A stretch of 35,418 nucleotides of DNA from Nitrospirota bacterium (GTDB lineage Bacteria; Nitrospirota; Thermodesulfovibrionia; Thermodesulfovibrionales; UBA6898): NCBI GenBank assembly GCA_021814065.1, contig JAKAIZ010000005.1, positions 1-35,418 of the forward strand, written 5' to 3'. Positions within the stretch are counted from its first letter, which is position 1. Every line of letters starts with the position of its first letter. This document shows, piece by piece, positions 18,914 to 27,592 of the stretch. The notes beneath the pieces are model-generated. The model made no database searches and was not told where the DNA came from. It saw nothing but the letters and a program-made list of their open reading frames with translations. The position numbers and the translations under genes are program-made.

Positions 18914-20371
18914 TCAGACATGCAATACATACTCCAGTGCATTTTGATTGTGCAAGACACGTTTTCTCACGAATCTAAAGCGGGCCCGCTCAAAAAATTT
19001 CACGGACAAAAAGTTTTCCACTTTTATATAGGCTCTGATCATGGTGACCGCCGGCAGATGCGCTTTTAAATGGACGATAGCCTTCTGCAGGATATCCTGT
19101 CCGAGCCCAAGGCCCCTGAAATCACTCCCTATCCCAAGACTGATAACCGCTTCTTCGCCTGTCACATCAAACCTCACCTGTCCTATAAAAACACCGGCAG
19201 CTTCCGCAACAAGAAACACGCAATCGGTGCTCGAAAGTTTTCCCGCAAACCACAACCGGTGGTCATCCAGTCCGATACCTTCCTCATGGAACGAATTCCG
19301 CCTGATTTCCGGATCGTTTGAAAGTTCAAAAACGGCAGACATATCTTTTACTTCTGCCCGTCTGACAACGAGAGCGCCTTTTGTGAACACCCCCCTTATC
19401 CTGGCGACAATCCTCTGCGCTCCTTTGCCGTCGACCACCGACCTGCCGATTTGGGACATCCTTTGTCTTGCCCGGATATCCTCAAGCGCCTCAACCTTGT
19501 CTGATATGTTCCTTAATACCTCCTTGTCCTCCCACCGGCCTGCGTACTCTACGAAGCCCGCCTTCTGCCAGCCTCCTATGTTATCCATCTGATTATCGGC
19601 CACAGCCACGGCGATTGCCGGGACACCTACCCTTGCCAGTTCATACAATGTCTGCCCTCCCGCAGATATTGCAATATCCGATTCAAACATTAGGGCTTTC
19701 ATTTCTTCTGCATCCGAACAATACATCATCGTGGTCCGGCTGTCAGCCTCTCTCTCTATTTCCTCCCTGTTTCGGAAACCCGGGCCTATAATGACGGTCT
19801 TCGTGAGTTCCCCGTGATTGTCATGAAGAGTCCTCATAATGCCGGGCGTAATATTTCTGGCATCATTACCGCCGAGGGTGACCACTATCCCTTTAACCCT
19901 TTCATTCAAGGTCTTTTCGGGGACATACCGGAAAGCCCTTCTGAGCGGTATATATCTCGGACCAAGAAGATAAGTGATACCTTCCTTTCGAGGATAGTGC
20001 AAATCTTCCGCACCGATACTTCCGTTGACAACAATACCGCTGGGATAGTCCATCCTCTTATAGTCGTCCATATATATACCGACGCCGGTCGAACTCGAAA
20101 CGTCTCTGTAAAAATCAGGTTCTCCCAGATAGGAGTCGATAACCGCCACATCAGCTCCTTCTGTCAGTTCATGGAGCCGTTTCCTCTCTTTCAGCCAGTC
20201 CAGAATGAGATAATTCTTGTCTCTTAACAAAGCGCCATAAGTTTCATCTCCGTTTATTACAAGTTCCGGAACTATCCCTTTCTCCTCAAATGCTTCGTAT
20301 AGAGAAGTGCATCGTGATATATGCCCGTTGCCTATCCCCGCGCCGCCCTCTGTTATGATCATAACTTTCAT
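18914..20371 (-). CDS. pseG: Fused PseG (UDP-sugar hydrolase) - PseH-like (GNAT N-acetyltransferase)
   Basis: 485 aa; PseG part MKVMIITEGGAGIGNGHISRCTSLYEAFEEKGI...VIDSYLGEPDFYRDVSSSTGVGIYMDDYKRMDYPSGIVVNGSI...AISAGGQTLYELARVGVPAIAVAVADNQ; GNAT part ALVVRRAEVKDMSAVFELSNDPEIRRNSF...ISLGIGSDFRGLGLGQDIL. Confidence 0.9.
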   Translation of the reverse strand: MKVMIITEGGAGIGNGHISRCTSLYEAFEEKGIVPELVINGDETYGALLRDKNYLILDWLKERKRLHELTEGADVAVIDSYLGEPDFYRDVSSSTGVGIYMDDYKRMDYPSGIVVNGSIGAEDLHYPRKEGITYLLGPRYIPLRRAFRYVPEKTLNERVKGIVVTLGGNDARNITPGIMRTLHDNHGELTKTVIIGPGFRNREEIEREADSRTTMMYCSDAEEMKALMFESDIAISAGGQTLYELARVGVPAIAVAVADNQMDNIGGWQKAGFVEYAGRWEDKEVLRNISDKVEALEDIRARQRMSQIGRSVVDGKGAQRIVARIRGVFTKGALVVRRAEVKDMSAVFELSNDPEIRRNSFHEEGIGLDDHRLWFAGKLSSTDCVFLVAEAAGVFIGQVRFDVTGEEAVISLGIGSDFRGLGLGQDILQKAIVHLKAHLPAVTMIRAYIKVENFLSVKFFERARFRFVRKRVLHNQNALEYVLHV

Positions 20372-21144
20372 CTGCCGCCAATATTGACATCGCGGACGGG
20401 GACTCCCTTCGAGGCAAGAAACCGTTTCACTTCCATCGGCGTTTGTTCCGTGAAGTGAAACATGCTGGCTGCTGCAACCGCTGATGCCCCGGCCAAAAAT
20501 ATAGCTTCATACATGTGCTCATAATTGCCTGCCCCCCCCGATGCGATCACCGGGATATTTACCTGTTCCGTGATCTTTCTTATCCGTTCAAGGTCGTATC
20601 CCTGCATCGTCCCGTCTCTTTCAACAGAGGTAACAAGGATTTCTCCGGCTCCACGCCCCTCAACTTCGGAAGCCCAGTCTCCGATATTCCTGCCGGTGGG
20701 GACGGAGCCGCAGTGACTGTAACATTCATAAGAGCCGTCTTTTGACCTTCTGACATCTATGCTGACTACGATACACTGCGAACCAAAATGCCGAGCGGCG
20801 TCATTTATCAGTGTCGCCGATTCGTAGGCCGCGCTGTTAATGCAGATTTTGTCGGCTCCGGCACGAAGCAATTTCCTGATATCTTCGAGGTTCCGTATTC
20901 CGCCGCCGACGGTCAACGGCACAAAACACTCGGAAGATATTTCCGATACCACTTCATAATCCGGGGAGCGTCCTTCCCTTGTCGCCGAGATATCCAGAAG
21001 CATCAACTCGTCCACCTGCCGCGTGTTGTAGACTTTAATAGCGGGCATTAGCGTACCTATTCTGCGCCAGCTATTGAACCCGACGCCTTTCACCAACCCC
21101 ACGTCCTTCCACAGCAGCGTGGGGATTACCCGCACCTTCAGCAC
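20368..21144 (-). CDS. HisF-like cyclase subunit (WbuZ/HisF2 type, LPS/nonulosonate-associated)
   Basis: Likely GTG start VLKVRVIPTLLWKDVGLVKGVGFNSWRRIGTLMPAIKVYNTRQVDELMLLDI at 21144, overlapping the hisH-like stop; VPLTVGGGIRNLEDIRKLLRAGADKICINSAA; VIASGGAGNYEHM. Confidence 0.9.
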   Translation of the reverse strand: MLKVRVIPTLLWKDVGLVKGVGFNSWRRIGTLMPAIKVYNTRQVDELMLLDISATREGRSPDYEVVSEISSECFVPLTVGGGIRNLEDIRKLLRAGADKICINSAAYESATLINDAARHFGSQCIVVSIDVRRSKDGSYECYSHCGSVPTGRNIGDWASEVEGRGAGEILVTSVERDGTMQGYDLERIRKITEQVNIPVIASGGAGNYEHMYEAIFLAGASAVAAASMFHFTEQTPMEVKRFLASKGVPVRDVNIGGR

Positions 21145-21767
21145 AAGCCACCTCTCCACTTCAAGAAATTTCTGAGAAGCCGAAAGCCCGGCTGCCCGCT
21201 CTTTTCCGGATGAAATTGCACCCCTAAAGCGTTCCCGGACTGAACGGCAGAAACGAAACTGCCGCAATATGGCGTAGTAGCGAGAACATCATCGGGGTTA
21301 AGAGGTATGAAATGGTAGCTGTGCACAAAATAAAAGTCGGAACCGTTCGCTATCCCTGAAAACAACGGATGATCTCTTTCGCGATGTACCTCATTCCATC
21401 CGACATGAGGAACTCTGACCAGAGGGTCGACCGGATCCAAACGCCTGACTTCACCCGGGATAAGTTTCAGCCCGCATTCTTCACCGCCCTCATACCCATT
21501 GTCTGCAAGGAGCTGCATTCCCAGGCATATCCCCAACAAGGGGACAGCATCTTCTATCACAGCTTCCTGAATAGCTTCTTCCCATCCGCCCCTCCGCAAG
21601 CGGGCCATGCCGTCGACAAAAGCCCCAACACCAGGCAATACGACGTGATCAGCAGATTCCATTTTCCCGGGGTCATCAGAAATAAACGCATCAGCGCCGC
21701 ATTCTTCAAACGCGCGTCTTACTGACCCCAGATTGCCCATCCCAAAATCAATTATCAGCGTTTTCAT
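21138..21767 (-). CDS. HisH-like glutamine amidotransferase (WbuY/HisH2 type)
   Basis: 209 aa; MKTLIIDFGMGNLGSVRRAFEECGADAFISDDPGKMESADHVVLPGVGAF; LLGICLGMQLLAD; GVQFHPEKSGQPGFRLLRNF. Confidence 0.92.
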   Translation of the reverse strand: MKTLIIDFGMGNLGSVRRAFEECGADAFISDDPGKMESADHVVLPGVGAFVDGMARLRRGGWEEAIQEAVIEDAVPLLGICLGMQLLADNGYEGGEECGLKLIPGEVRRLDPVDPLVRVPHVGWNEVHRERDHPLFSGIANGSDFYFVHSYHFIPLNPDDVLATTPYCGSFVSAVQSGNALGVQFHPEKSGQPGFRLLRNFLKWRGGLC

Positions 21768-21800
21768 TTAAGACATTTTTCTTAAAACAAGAAATTCTTC

Positions 21801-22709
21801 CTAATTATTGACGGCGTTGCAAGCACAACAGGGAGATATGAATTCTCTCTGGCAAATACTTTCCCTGAGTACAAGGAAAGCGTCGTTGTTCCATATTGTT
21901 GTAAGATCCTGGGCAAGTATGTTACCGACTATATACCTGCTTGTCAGGTCATAACAGCAGGGGACAACATCTCCATTCCATCGAATTGTGATAGTATTAT
22001 TTACATGGTCGCAAGAATTCCCGGATTTGTCTTGAACATTTCTGGTTGTTTCATACAATTCATTATTTACATGCATATGAGGCCATTTCATAGCAAAGGT
22101 GGTCTTAAAACCGTGAATGTCATCGAGAAAGTCCGATAAATACTCTGATATGTACAAGGGGTATTTTAAGGGCTGTTCTCCGAAATTGAGCCGTTCTTTC
22201 TTAAACTGGGTAGTCGCAATATAAACCGCCGGAGCAGTAGCCGATAATGCCCGTTTTTTCTCCATAAAAAGTCTGATGTTGCTGAGAACTTTCATTGCGT
22301 CACAATTCTTCCTGACCATATTGTTTTGTTCCGGGCTTTCTCCGTCCAGGGAAAACTCAATAGAGTCTAGGCCGCTCTCCAGTATATCTTCCATCAGGGA
22401 TTCAGTTAAGAGCATGCCGTTACTAACGGTCTTTACGTAAGGGACGCCTAATAACTTGAGCTTCCTGGCCATGGATGCAAAATTCCTGTTCAGGAGCGGT
22501 TCACCCCCATGGTACAATACCGCAACTCTTACAGACTTTATATGAAAAAGCATATTGTCCACGATACGATCAAATGTGTCGAGTTTCATAATGCCCCGTT
22601 CCATATCGATTGTCCCCGTAGGACAGTGAGAACAGCGCAGGTTGCACAGACCAGATGGCTCTATTCTGATTACCCCTGGAAAGGGTCTGATATAGCTACT
22701 ATAATTCAT
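21801..22709 (-). CDS. Radical SAM protein with SPASM-like C-terminal cysteine cluster
   Basis: MNYSSYIRPFPGVIRIEPSGLCNLRCSHCPTG (CxxxCxxC); LYHGGEPLLN; C-term GDVVPCCYDLTSRYIVGNILAQDLTTIWNND...REFISPCCACN. Confidence 0.9.
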   Translation of the reverse strand: MNYSSYIRPFPGVIRIEPSGLCNLRCSHCPTGTIDMERGIMKLDTFDRIVDNMLFHIKSVRVAVLYHGGEPLLNRNFASMARKLKLLGVPYVKTVSNGMLLTESLMEDILESGLDSIEFSLDGESPEQNNMVRKNCDAMKVLSNIRLFMEKKRALSATAPAVYIATTQFKKERLNFGEQPLKYPLYISEYLSDFLDDIHGFKTTFAMKWPHMHVNNELYETTRNVQDKSGNSCDHVNNTITIRWNGDVVPCCYDLTSRYIVGNILAQDLTTIWNNDAFLVLRESICQREFISPCCACNAVNN

Positions 22710-23850
22710 TGTCATAATGATTTTTTGTCAGATTGCCATACCTGTCTTTCATGAGGTTGCCTCTCGAATCCGTCAGAAAGATTTTCTTATTAGTAAATCT
22801 ATCGCAGATTTTGACAAATTCCTCCGTGGCAATTCCCAGCGGGGCAAGGATTTCTTCAAGAGGTTTGCCAAGGTAGCTCCATGGGAATTTGCCATCGTGC
22901 ATGCGGACCATCTCCATTCCGTCACGGCGCGTTATGCGTTCCCGCCTGATATGAAGGCAGGCTATGTCCGTGGCACGCCCGAAGCCGAATTTGAGGAACT
23001 TGAAGTAGTCATGAATTCCGGTCTGGCAATTATCGAGATTTTCATAGTTCACGATCGATCCCTCCACTGTTGTCTGGAGGGTGGTGAATCCGTGTGCCTG
23101 GGCCAACAGGGCATTTGAGTACCCGTCCCACGGGAGATAGTAGCCGAGAAATATTCCCGTAACCCCGATCCGTTTCAGTTCTTCGTCGGTCGGGTAGGTG
23201 TAGGGAATGAGATGCTTCGCCTCTATCCCCTCCATGCCAACAAGATCCGACACCCTCAGCCCCAGGAGACCTCCGAATTCCTCGAGCCAGCGACGCGTCA
23301 GCACATTCCTTTCGCTATCAGCAGCCGGACCGCCGTATTCGTTTTGAGAATTCTCACCCCAGACAATCAGCGGCACATTGAATTCCACGGCGGTCCTCAC
23401 GGGAATTGTGAAAATACCCACGTGCTCAGGCCAGGATATATCGCCTACATGGGTCAAACCGATGCGGTTCAGCAGTCTTCTGATCTTTTTGTTCGGAGAA
23501 AACTCAATGTAATCGACCCCCAGGTTTTTTATGTTCTCGATGTTCTTTCTCCCTATCTCGGACAGGTCACAGGTCGTTGCCGTTACACAAAGAGGGTTCA
23601 TGCCGAGCTGCAGCATCCGAACAACCTGATAGGTGCTGTCTTTACCGCCGCTTACCGGGACAATGCAATTCCAGTTACTTCCTCCTTCGGACCGGAATCT
23701 ATCGAATATCGCTGTCAGCTGATCGCGACGGCCGGCCCAGTCGACCGCCTCCCTCCTTTCGTAGCTGCGGCAAGCGCTGCAAACACCTTCCTCGTCAATA
23801 AAGAGATCCGGCTTCGTATCAGGCATTACACATCTTTTACAATACCTCAA
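22699..23850 (-). CDS. N-acetyl sugar amidotransferase (WbuX/WbpG/PseA family)
   Basis: 383 aa; MRYCKRCVMPDTKPDLFIDEEGVCSACRSYE; PP-loop VPVSGGKDSTYQVVRM; VWGENSQNEYGGPAA. Confidence 0.92.
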   Translation of the reverse strand: MRYCKRCVMPDTKPDLFIDEEGVCSACRSYERREAVDWAGRRDQLTAIFDRFRSEGGSNWNCIVPVSGGKDSTYQVVRMLQLGMNPLCVTATTCDLSEIGRKNIENIKNLGVDYIEFSPNKKIRRLLNRIGLTHVGDISWPEHVGIFTIPVRTAVEFNVPLIVWGENSQNEYGGPAADSERNVLTRRWLEEFGGLLGLRVSDLVGMEGIEAKHLIPYTYPTDEELKRIGVTGIFLGYYLPWDGYSNALLAQAHGFTTLQTTVEGSIVNYENLDNCQTGIHDYFKFLKFGFGRATDIACLHIRRERITRRDGMEMVRMHDGKFPWSYLGKPLEEILAPLGIATEEFVKICDRFTNKKIFLTDSRGNLMKDRYGNLTKNHYDNEL

Positions 23851-23915
23851 GAATTCTTCCTCCCTTTACCGTCTCGGTCGCCGGCTCCTTCAGCCGACAG
23901 CGGCATGATTATGCT

Positions 23916-24542
23916 TTACATGCCCTTTTCGAATAAGAACCAGAATATATCGTCCTGCGGGAAATTCACGTCCCGGTGATACACAAACCCATATTTCACG
24001 AGTTTCAGATCTCCAAACCTGTCCAATATCTCACCCGCAAAATCCCGTTTGAATAATTTGTCCTCATGTCCCCTGTACGGTATGCTTACAGGCTTCGGAT
24101 TGTAATATTCCGCGATACAAATATAGCGTTTGCTGCCGCGGTATAACAAATCATAGACGTCGGGAAGTCTGGCCGGATCAATATGAATAAGCACCCCTTT
24201 TGTAAATACAAAATCCCGCTTATAATCCGGCGAGAAATCCAGGACGGATTTATGGTATATCCTTATTTTATTGTCGAGCAGCCCCAACTCATCAACCGCC
24301 CTCTTGTTGATTTCCACGGCTGACAATTCAGTTTCGGGAAGAAGCAGGCGTATCGCCTGCAGGTTGAGGCCGATATTCGCGCCTAATTCGATCACGGAGC
24401 CGACAGAAACTGTATATGACAGGATTTCAGCGAACATTGCAAGGTTACTCGCCGTCAAGCCGGCCCCCCTGTTTCGTGCCGCATAGTCGTCGCCAAAATC
24501 ACCCGCCCAGAAATGCTCCTGCTCCGTCCTGTATGCCTTCAT
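23916..24542 (-). CDS. Pseudaminic acid biosynthesis-associated methylase-like SAM methyltransferase
   Basis: 208 aa; MKAYRTEQEHFWAGDFGDDYAARN...SVIELGANIGLNLQAIRLLLPETELSAVEINKRAVDEL...FVFTKGVLIHIDPARLPDVYDLLYRGSKRYICIAEYYNPKPV. Confidence 0.87.
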   Translation of the reverse strand: MKAYRTEQEHFWAGDFGDDYAARNRGAGLTASNLAMFAEILSYTVSVGSVIELGANIGLNLQAIRLLLPETELSAVEINKRAVDELGLLDNKIRIYHKSVLDFSPDYKRDFVFTKGVLIHIDPARLPDVYDLLYRGSKRYICIAEYYNPKPVSIPYRGHEDKLFKRDFAGEILDRFGDLKLVKYGFVYHRDVNFPQDDIFWFLFEKGM

Positions 24543-24576
24543 GAGCCCTCCCGTGTGTTGAATCTTCTCGCTGCTT

Positions 24577-25311
24577 TCACCGACCTTTTTTTTGATTTAT
24601 TTTTTTTAGCCAAGGTTTTGCCCTGAACAATCTGACAATATCCGCGATTCCAAAAAACTCGCCATATGGATAAAGAAAGTCAAAAACGGCACAAAGCAAA
24701 GTATAATCTTCTTCGGTATCGAGTGTTATCCTGATATCCGGAGAATACACGTCGGGCTCTGCCTCGATACTGCTTATAGTGAAGCGGTCCGGATTGCTCG
24801 CGTAAATGTAAGGACACACGTGCTCCCTTTCGAAGGGCTCCTTCGCCTCCAAGTAAGCTCTTTCGAGGGCGGAGAACTTCAGCGCCTCGACGTCCAAACC
24901 GTGGGGAAACGTTCTCACCAGGACGTTGGAAGTGTAATCGGCGCCGGTCCCAATGTGTTGTGATATCACTCTGTCTACGACCTCCGGATCGACACAGGGA
25001 CAGTCGCTGGTTATTCTCACAATCACATCCACACCGTTCTCCACAGCAGCCTTATAGTACCTTCCCAGAACGTCCTCTTTGCTTCCCCTGAAACACTTAG
25101 CTCTTTCTGATCCGGCGATACGGGCAATCACGTCATCTTCCCGGCCGGTCGTCGTAGCAACAATAATATCGTCGACCTTCTTCGACTTCCTGATTCGCCG
25201 GATCACCTGCTGGAGAACACTGGTACCGCTGTCAAAAGGTAATTCCTTCAACACCTTGCCCGGCAATCTCGTTGACGACATCCTTGCCTGAATAATAGCC
25301 CCTGTCTTCAT
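24577..25311 (-). CDS. SpsF-like cytidylyltransferase (COG1861 type), probable PseF-role enzyme
   Basis: Start MKTGAIIQARMSSTRLPGKVLKELPF at 25311 (ATGA overlap); SKKVDDIIVATTTGREDDVIARIA; VRITSDCPCVDPEVVDRVI; ITLDTEEDYTLL. Confidence 0.88.
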   Translation of the reverse strand: MKTGAIIQARMSSTRLPGKVLKELPFDSGTSVLQQVIRRIRKSKKVDDIIVATTTGREDDVIARIAGSERAKCFRGSKEDVLGRYYKAAVENGVDVIVRITSDCPCVDPEVVDRVISQHIGTGADYTSNVLVRTFPHGLDVEALKFSALERAYLEAKEPFEREHVCPYIYASNPDRFTISSIEAEPDVYSPDIRITLDTEEDYTLLCAVFDFLYPYGEFFGIADIVRLFRAKPWLKKINQKKGR

Positions 25312-26495
25312 GCAAAATCTTCGAATACCCTGACAAGGGTTTCTGTGACGAAGCACACCTCGTCATCATTCATAGCGGGATATATCGGAATGCTTATTTC
25401 GCTTCTATAGAAAGCCTCGGACACGGGGCACAAGGCCTTCTCATAGCCCAGCTGCTGATAAAAAGGCTGAAGATAAACCGGTATATAGTGGACCTGAACC
25501 CCGAGTCCCCTTCGTCTCAGTTCCGATACAATCGCGGCCTTTTTGACCGCATAGCCCTCCTTGAGCCTTATGGGGTACAGGTGATATGCCGAATAGGCGT
25601 AGTCTTTCTCGGCAGGGACATCAAAAAAAGGGTTGGAATGAAATTTCCTGTTATAAATACCGGCGATTTCTCTTCTTCTTTCAATGAATCGTTCAATCTT
25701 CCGAAGTTGTGAAATTCCGAGCGCCGCCTGCAGGTCGGTCATGCGGTAATTAAACCCGAGAAGATGCATCTCATAATACCAGGGACCGTCCGGTTCCCGC
25801 GTAAATTCCGTCCTTGTAATGCCGTGAGTGCGGAACATCAACAGCCTGTCGTAATAGGACTTATCGTTAGTCAGTACAGCCCCGCCTTCTCCCGTGGTAA
25901 TGTGCTTTACGGGGTGAAAACTGAACACCGTCATATCTGAAAGCGCACATTTGCCTATCCTGACCCACTCGGCACGTTCCCCTCCCCTGTGCTCCTTTGC
26001 ACGCGAAAGGAGATATCGGGCACCCAAAGCATGGCATGCGTCCTCAATGATCACCAGGCCCTGCTTTTGTGCCAGGTCAAAAACCTGTTCCATCGCGGCG
26101 GGATGTCCCGCGAAATGAACAGGGATAATGGCCTTTGTACAGGGGGTTATCGCGTGTTCAATCAGGTTTGCGTCTATGTTACCCGTGTCGCACTCAACAT
26201 CAATAAATACCGGCTTTGCCCCCACGTACAAAGAAACATTGGCAGTCGCCACAAACGTCAAGGGCGTTGTCACAATCTCGTCGCCGGCCCCAACGCCTGC
26301 GACTTCACACGCTGCATGGAGTGCCGCAGTCCCTGAGGAAAAAATCACGGCGTGCGCGGCTCCGCAGTATTCGGCCAGGGCTGTCTCGAATTCTTCAATT
26401 TTCGGCCCCTGGGTAATGAAATCCGACCGAAGTACGTCGGTTACCGCCTTTATGTCTCCGTCATCAATAAACTGTCTGCTATAGGGGAGAACCAT
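25308..26495 (-). CDS. pseC: UDP-4-amino-4,6-dideoxy-N-acetyl-altrosamine transaminase (PseC; DegT/DnrJ/EryC1 family)
   Basis: 395 aa; PYSRQFIDDGDIKAVTDVLRSDFITQGPKIEEFETALAEYCGA; SSGTAALHAA; VFSFHPVKHITTGEGGAVLT; HLLGFNYRMTDLQAALG. Confidence 0.93.
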   Translation of the reverse strand: MVLPYSRQFIDDGDIKAVTDVLRSDFITQGPKIEEFETALAEYCGAAHAVIFSSGTAALHAACEVAGVGAGDEIVTTPLTFVATANVSLYVGAKPVFIDVECDTGNIDANLIEHAITPCTKAIIPVHFAGHPAAMEQVFDLAQKQGLVIIEDACHALGARYLLSRAKEHRGGERAEWVRIGKCALSDMTVFSFHPVKHITTGEGGAVLTNDKSYYDRLLMFRTHGITRTEFTREPDGPWYYEMHLLGFNYRMTDLQAALGISQLRKIERFIERRREIAGIYNRKFHSNPFFDVPAEKDYAYSAYHLYPIRLKEGYAVKKAAIVSELRRRGLGVQVHYIPVYLQPFYQQLGYEKALCPVSEAFYRSEISIPIYPAMNDDEVCFVTETLVRVFEDFA

Positions 26496-26498
26496 AAA

Positions 26499-27497
26499 CT
26501 ATTTGAACTCCGCACCTTCGAGCACACTACGAAGCTCGCCAATCGCCATCCAGCGATCGTTACTATCACTGCTATAAGCGAAATCCTCCCCTACAAAAGG
26601 ATATGATTTGTACTTTACGTAACGCAGCGCGTCCGCGGCCTCAAACGGAGACAGTATCACAAATTTGTCGCCCGTATCAATTGTAGTTCTCGCCTCATCC
26701 TTTGCGATAAGGGTCTCGTGCAACTTCTCGCCCGGCCGTATGCCAACAACCCGCACAGCGCAATCCGGGCACAACGCCTCAACAAGATCTCTGATTCGCA
26801 TGCTCGGAATCTTTGGGATGAATATTTCTCCGCCCACGCTGTCAGCGAGCGCTTGACTCACCAGCGCTACTCCTTCGCTCAGCGTCAGCCAAAATCTCGT
26901 CATCCTCATATCTGTAACAGGCAATTCCTTCGCCCCATTTGCAAGAAGTTGAAGAAAATATGGAATGACGCTTCCCCGGCTTCCTATGACATTTCCATAC
27001 CTCACCATGGAAAACCTCGTCTGGTGCGCCCCCGCATATGCATTCGCGGCAATGAATATCTTCTCCATTGCAAGTTTCGTGGCACCGTAAAGGTTGACCG
27101 GGGTCACCGCTTTATCAGTGGATAACGCTATGACTTTCTTTACATTTCTGTCTATGGCCACATCTACTATATTGCCGGCGCCTATAATATTTGTCTTTAC
27201 CGCTTCCAACGGATTGTATTCAAGCGCCGGGACCTGTTTCAGTGCCGCAGCATGTATGACGTAGTCTACGCCGTCAAAGGCCCTTGTGAGCCGGTCCTTG
27301 TCCCTAATGTCCCCCAGGAAGAATCTGATCGGGTACTTCTCCGGAGAAAATGTCTTTGACATTTCAAACTGTTTGAATTCGTCCCGGCTGAAGATAATGA
27401 GCTTCTTGGGGGAGAAATCGCTGAAAAGCATCTGGCTGAATTTCTTCCCGAAGGATCCTGTGCCGCCTGTTATAAGAATTACTTTGTCGTCAAACAT
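26499..27497 (-). CDS. pseB: UDP-N-acetylglucosamine 4,6-dehydratase (inverting) PseB
   Basis: 332 aa; MFDDKVILITGGTGSFGKKFSQMLFSDFSPKKLIIFSRDEFKQFEMSKTF; DGVDYVIHAAALKQVPALEYNPLEAVKTNIIGAGNIVDVAIDRNVKKVIALSTDKAVTPVNLYGATKLAMEKIF. Confidence 0.95.
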   Translation of the reverse strand: MFDDKVILITGGTGSFGKKFSQMLFSDFSPKKLIIFSRDEFKQFEMSKTFSPEKYPIRFFLGDIRDKDRLTRAFDGVDYVIHAAALKQVPALEYNPLEAVKTNIIGAGNIVDVAIDRNVKKVIALSTDKAVTPVNLYGATKLAMEKIFIAANAYAGAHQTRFSMVRYGNVIGSRGSVIPYFLQLLANGAKELPVTDMRMTRFWLTLSEGVALVSQALADSVGGEIFIPKIPSMRIRDLVEALCPDCAVRVVGIRPGEKLHETLIAKDEARTTIDTGDKFVILSPFEAADALRYVKYKSYPFVGEDFAYSSDSNDRWMAIGELRSVLEGAEFK

Positions 27498-27527
27498 GTC
27501 ATCTCCTGACAGCCAATCCTGTAAGAT

Positions 27528-27536
27528 ATTATATCA
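27528..27536 (-). promoter_or_regulatory. Extended -10 promoter candidate (TGATATAAT) upstream of pseB
   Basis: Minus strand ...GAGTTCTGATATAATATCTTACAGG...GGAGATGACATG; only substantial gap upstream of the pse block. Confidence 0.5.
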
Positions 27537-27552
27537 GAACTCATTATGCAAA

Positions 27553-27575
27553 AAAGCCGACAATGCCGCAGGAAC
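27553..27575 (-). terminator. Weak rho-independent terminator candidate for the B12-binding radical SAM gene
   Basis: Minus strand AGCCG-ttcctgcggcattgt-CGGCT followed by a T-run, between the radical SAM stop and the pseB promoter; only 5-bp outer stem. Confidence 0.35.
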
Positions 27576-27592
27576 GGCTGGTCTTCCGGGGC

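Noticed and set aside
20368-21767. HisH/HisF as part of histidine biosynthesis
   Set aside because: No other his genes nearby; position next to the WbuX-type amidotransferase and pse genes and the divergent HisF start (VRVIPTLLWKDVGLVKGVGF) indicate the surface-sugar version.
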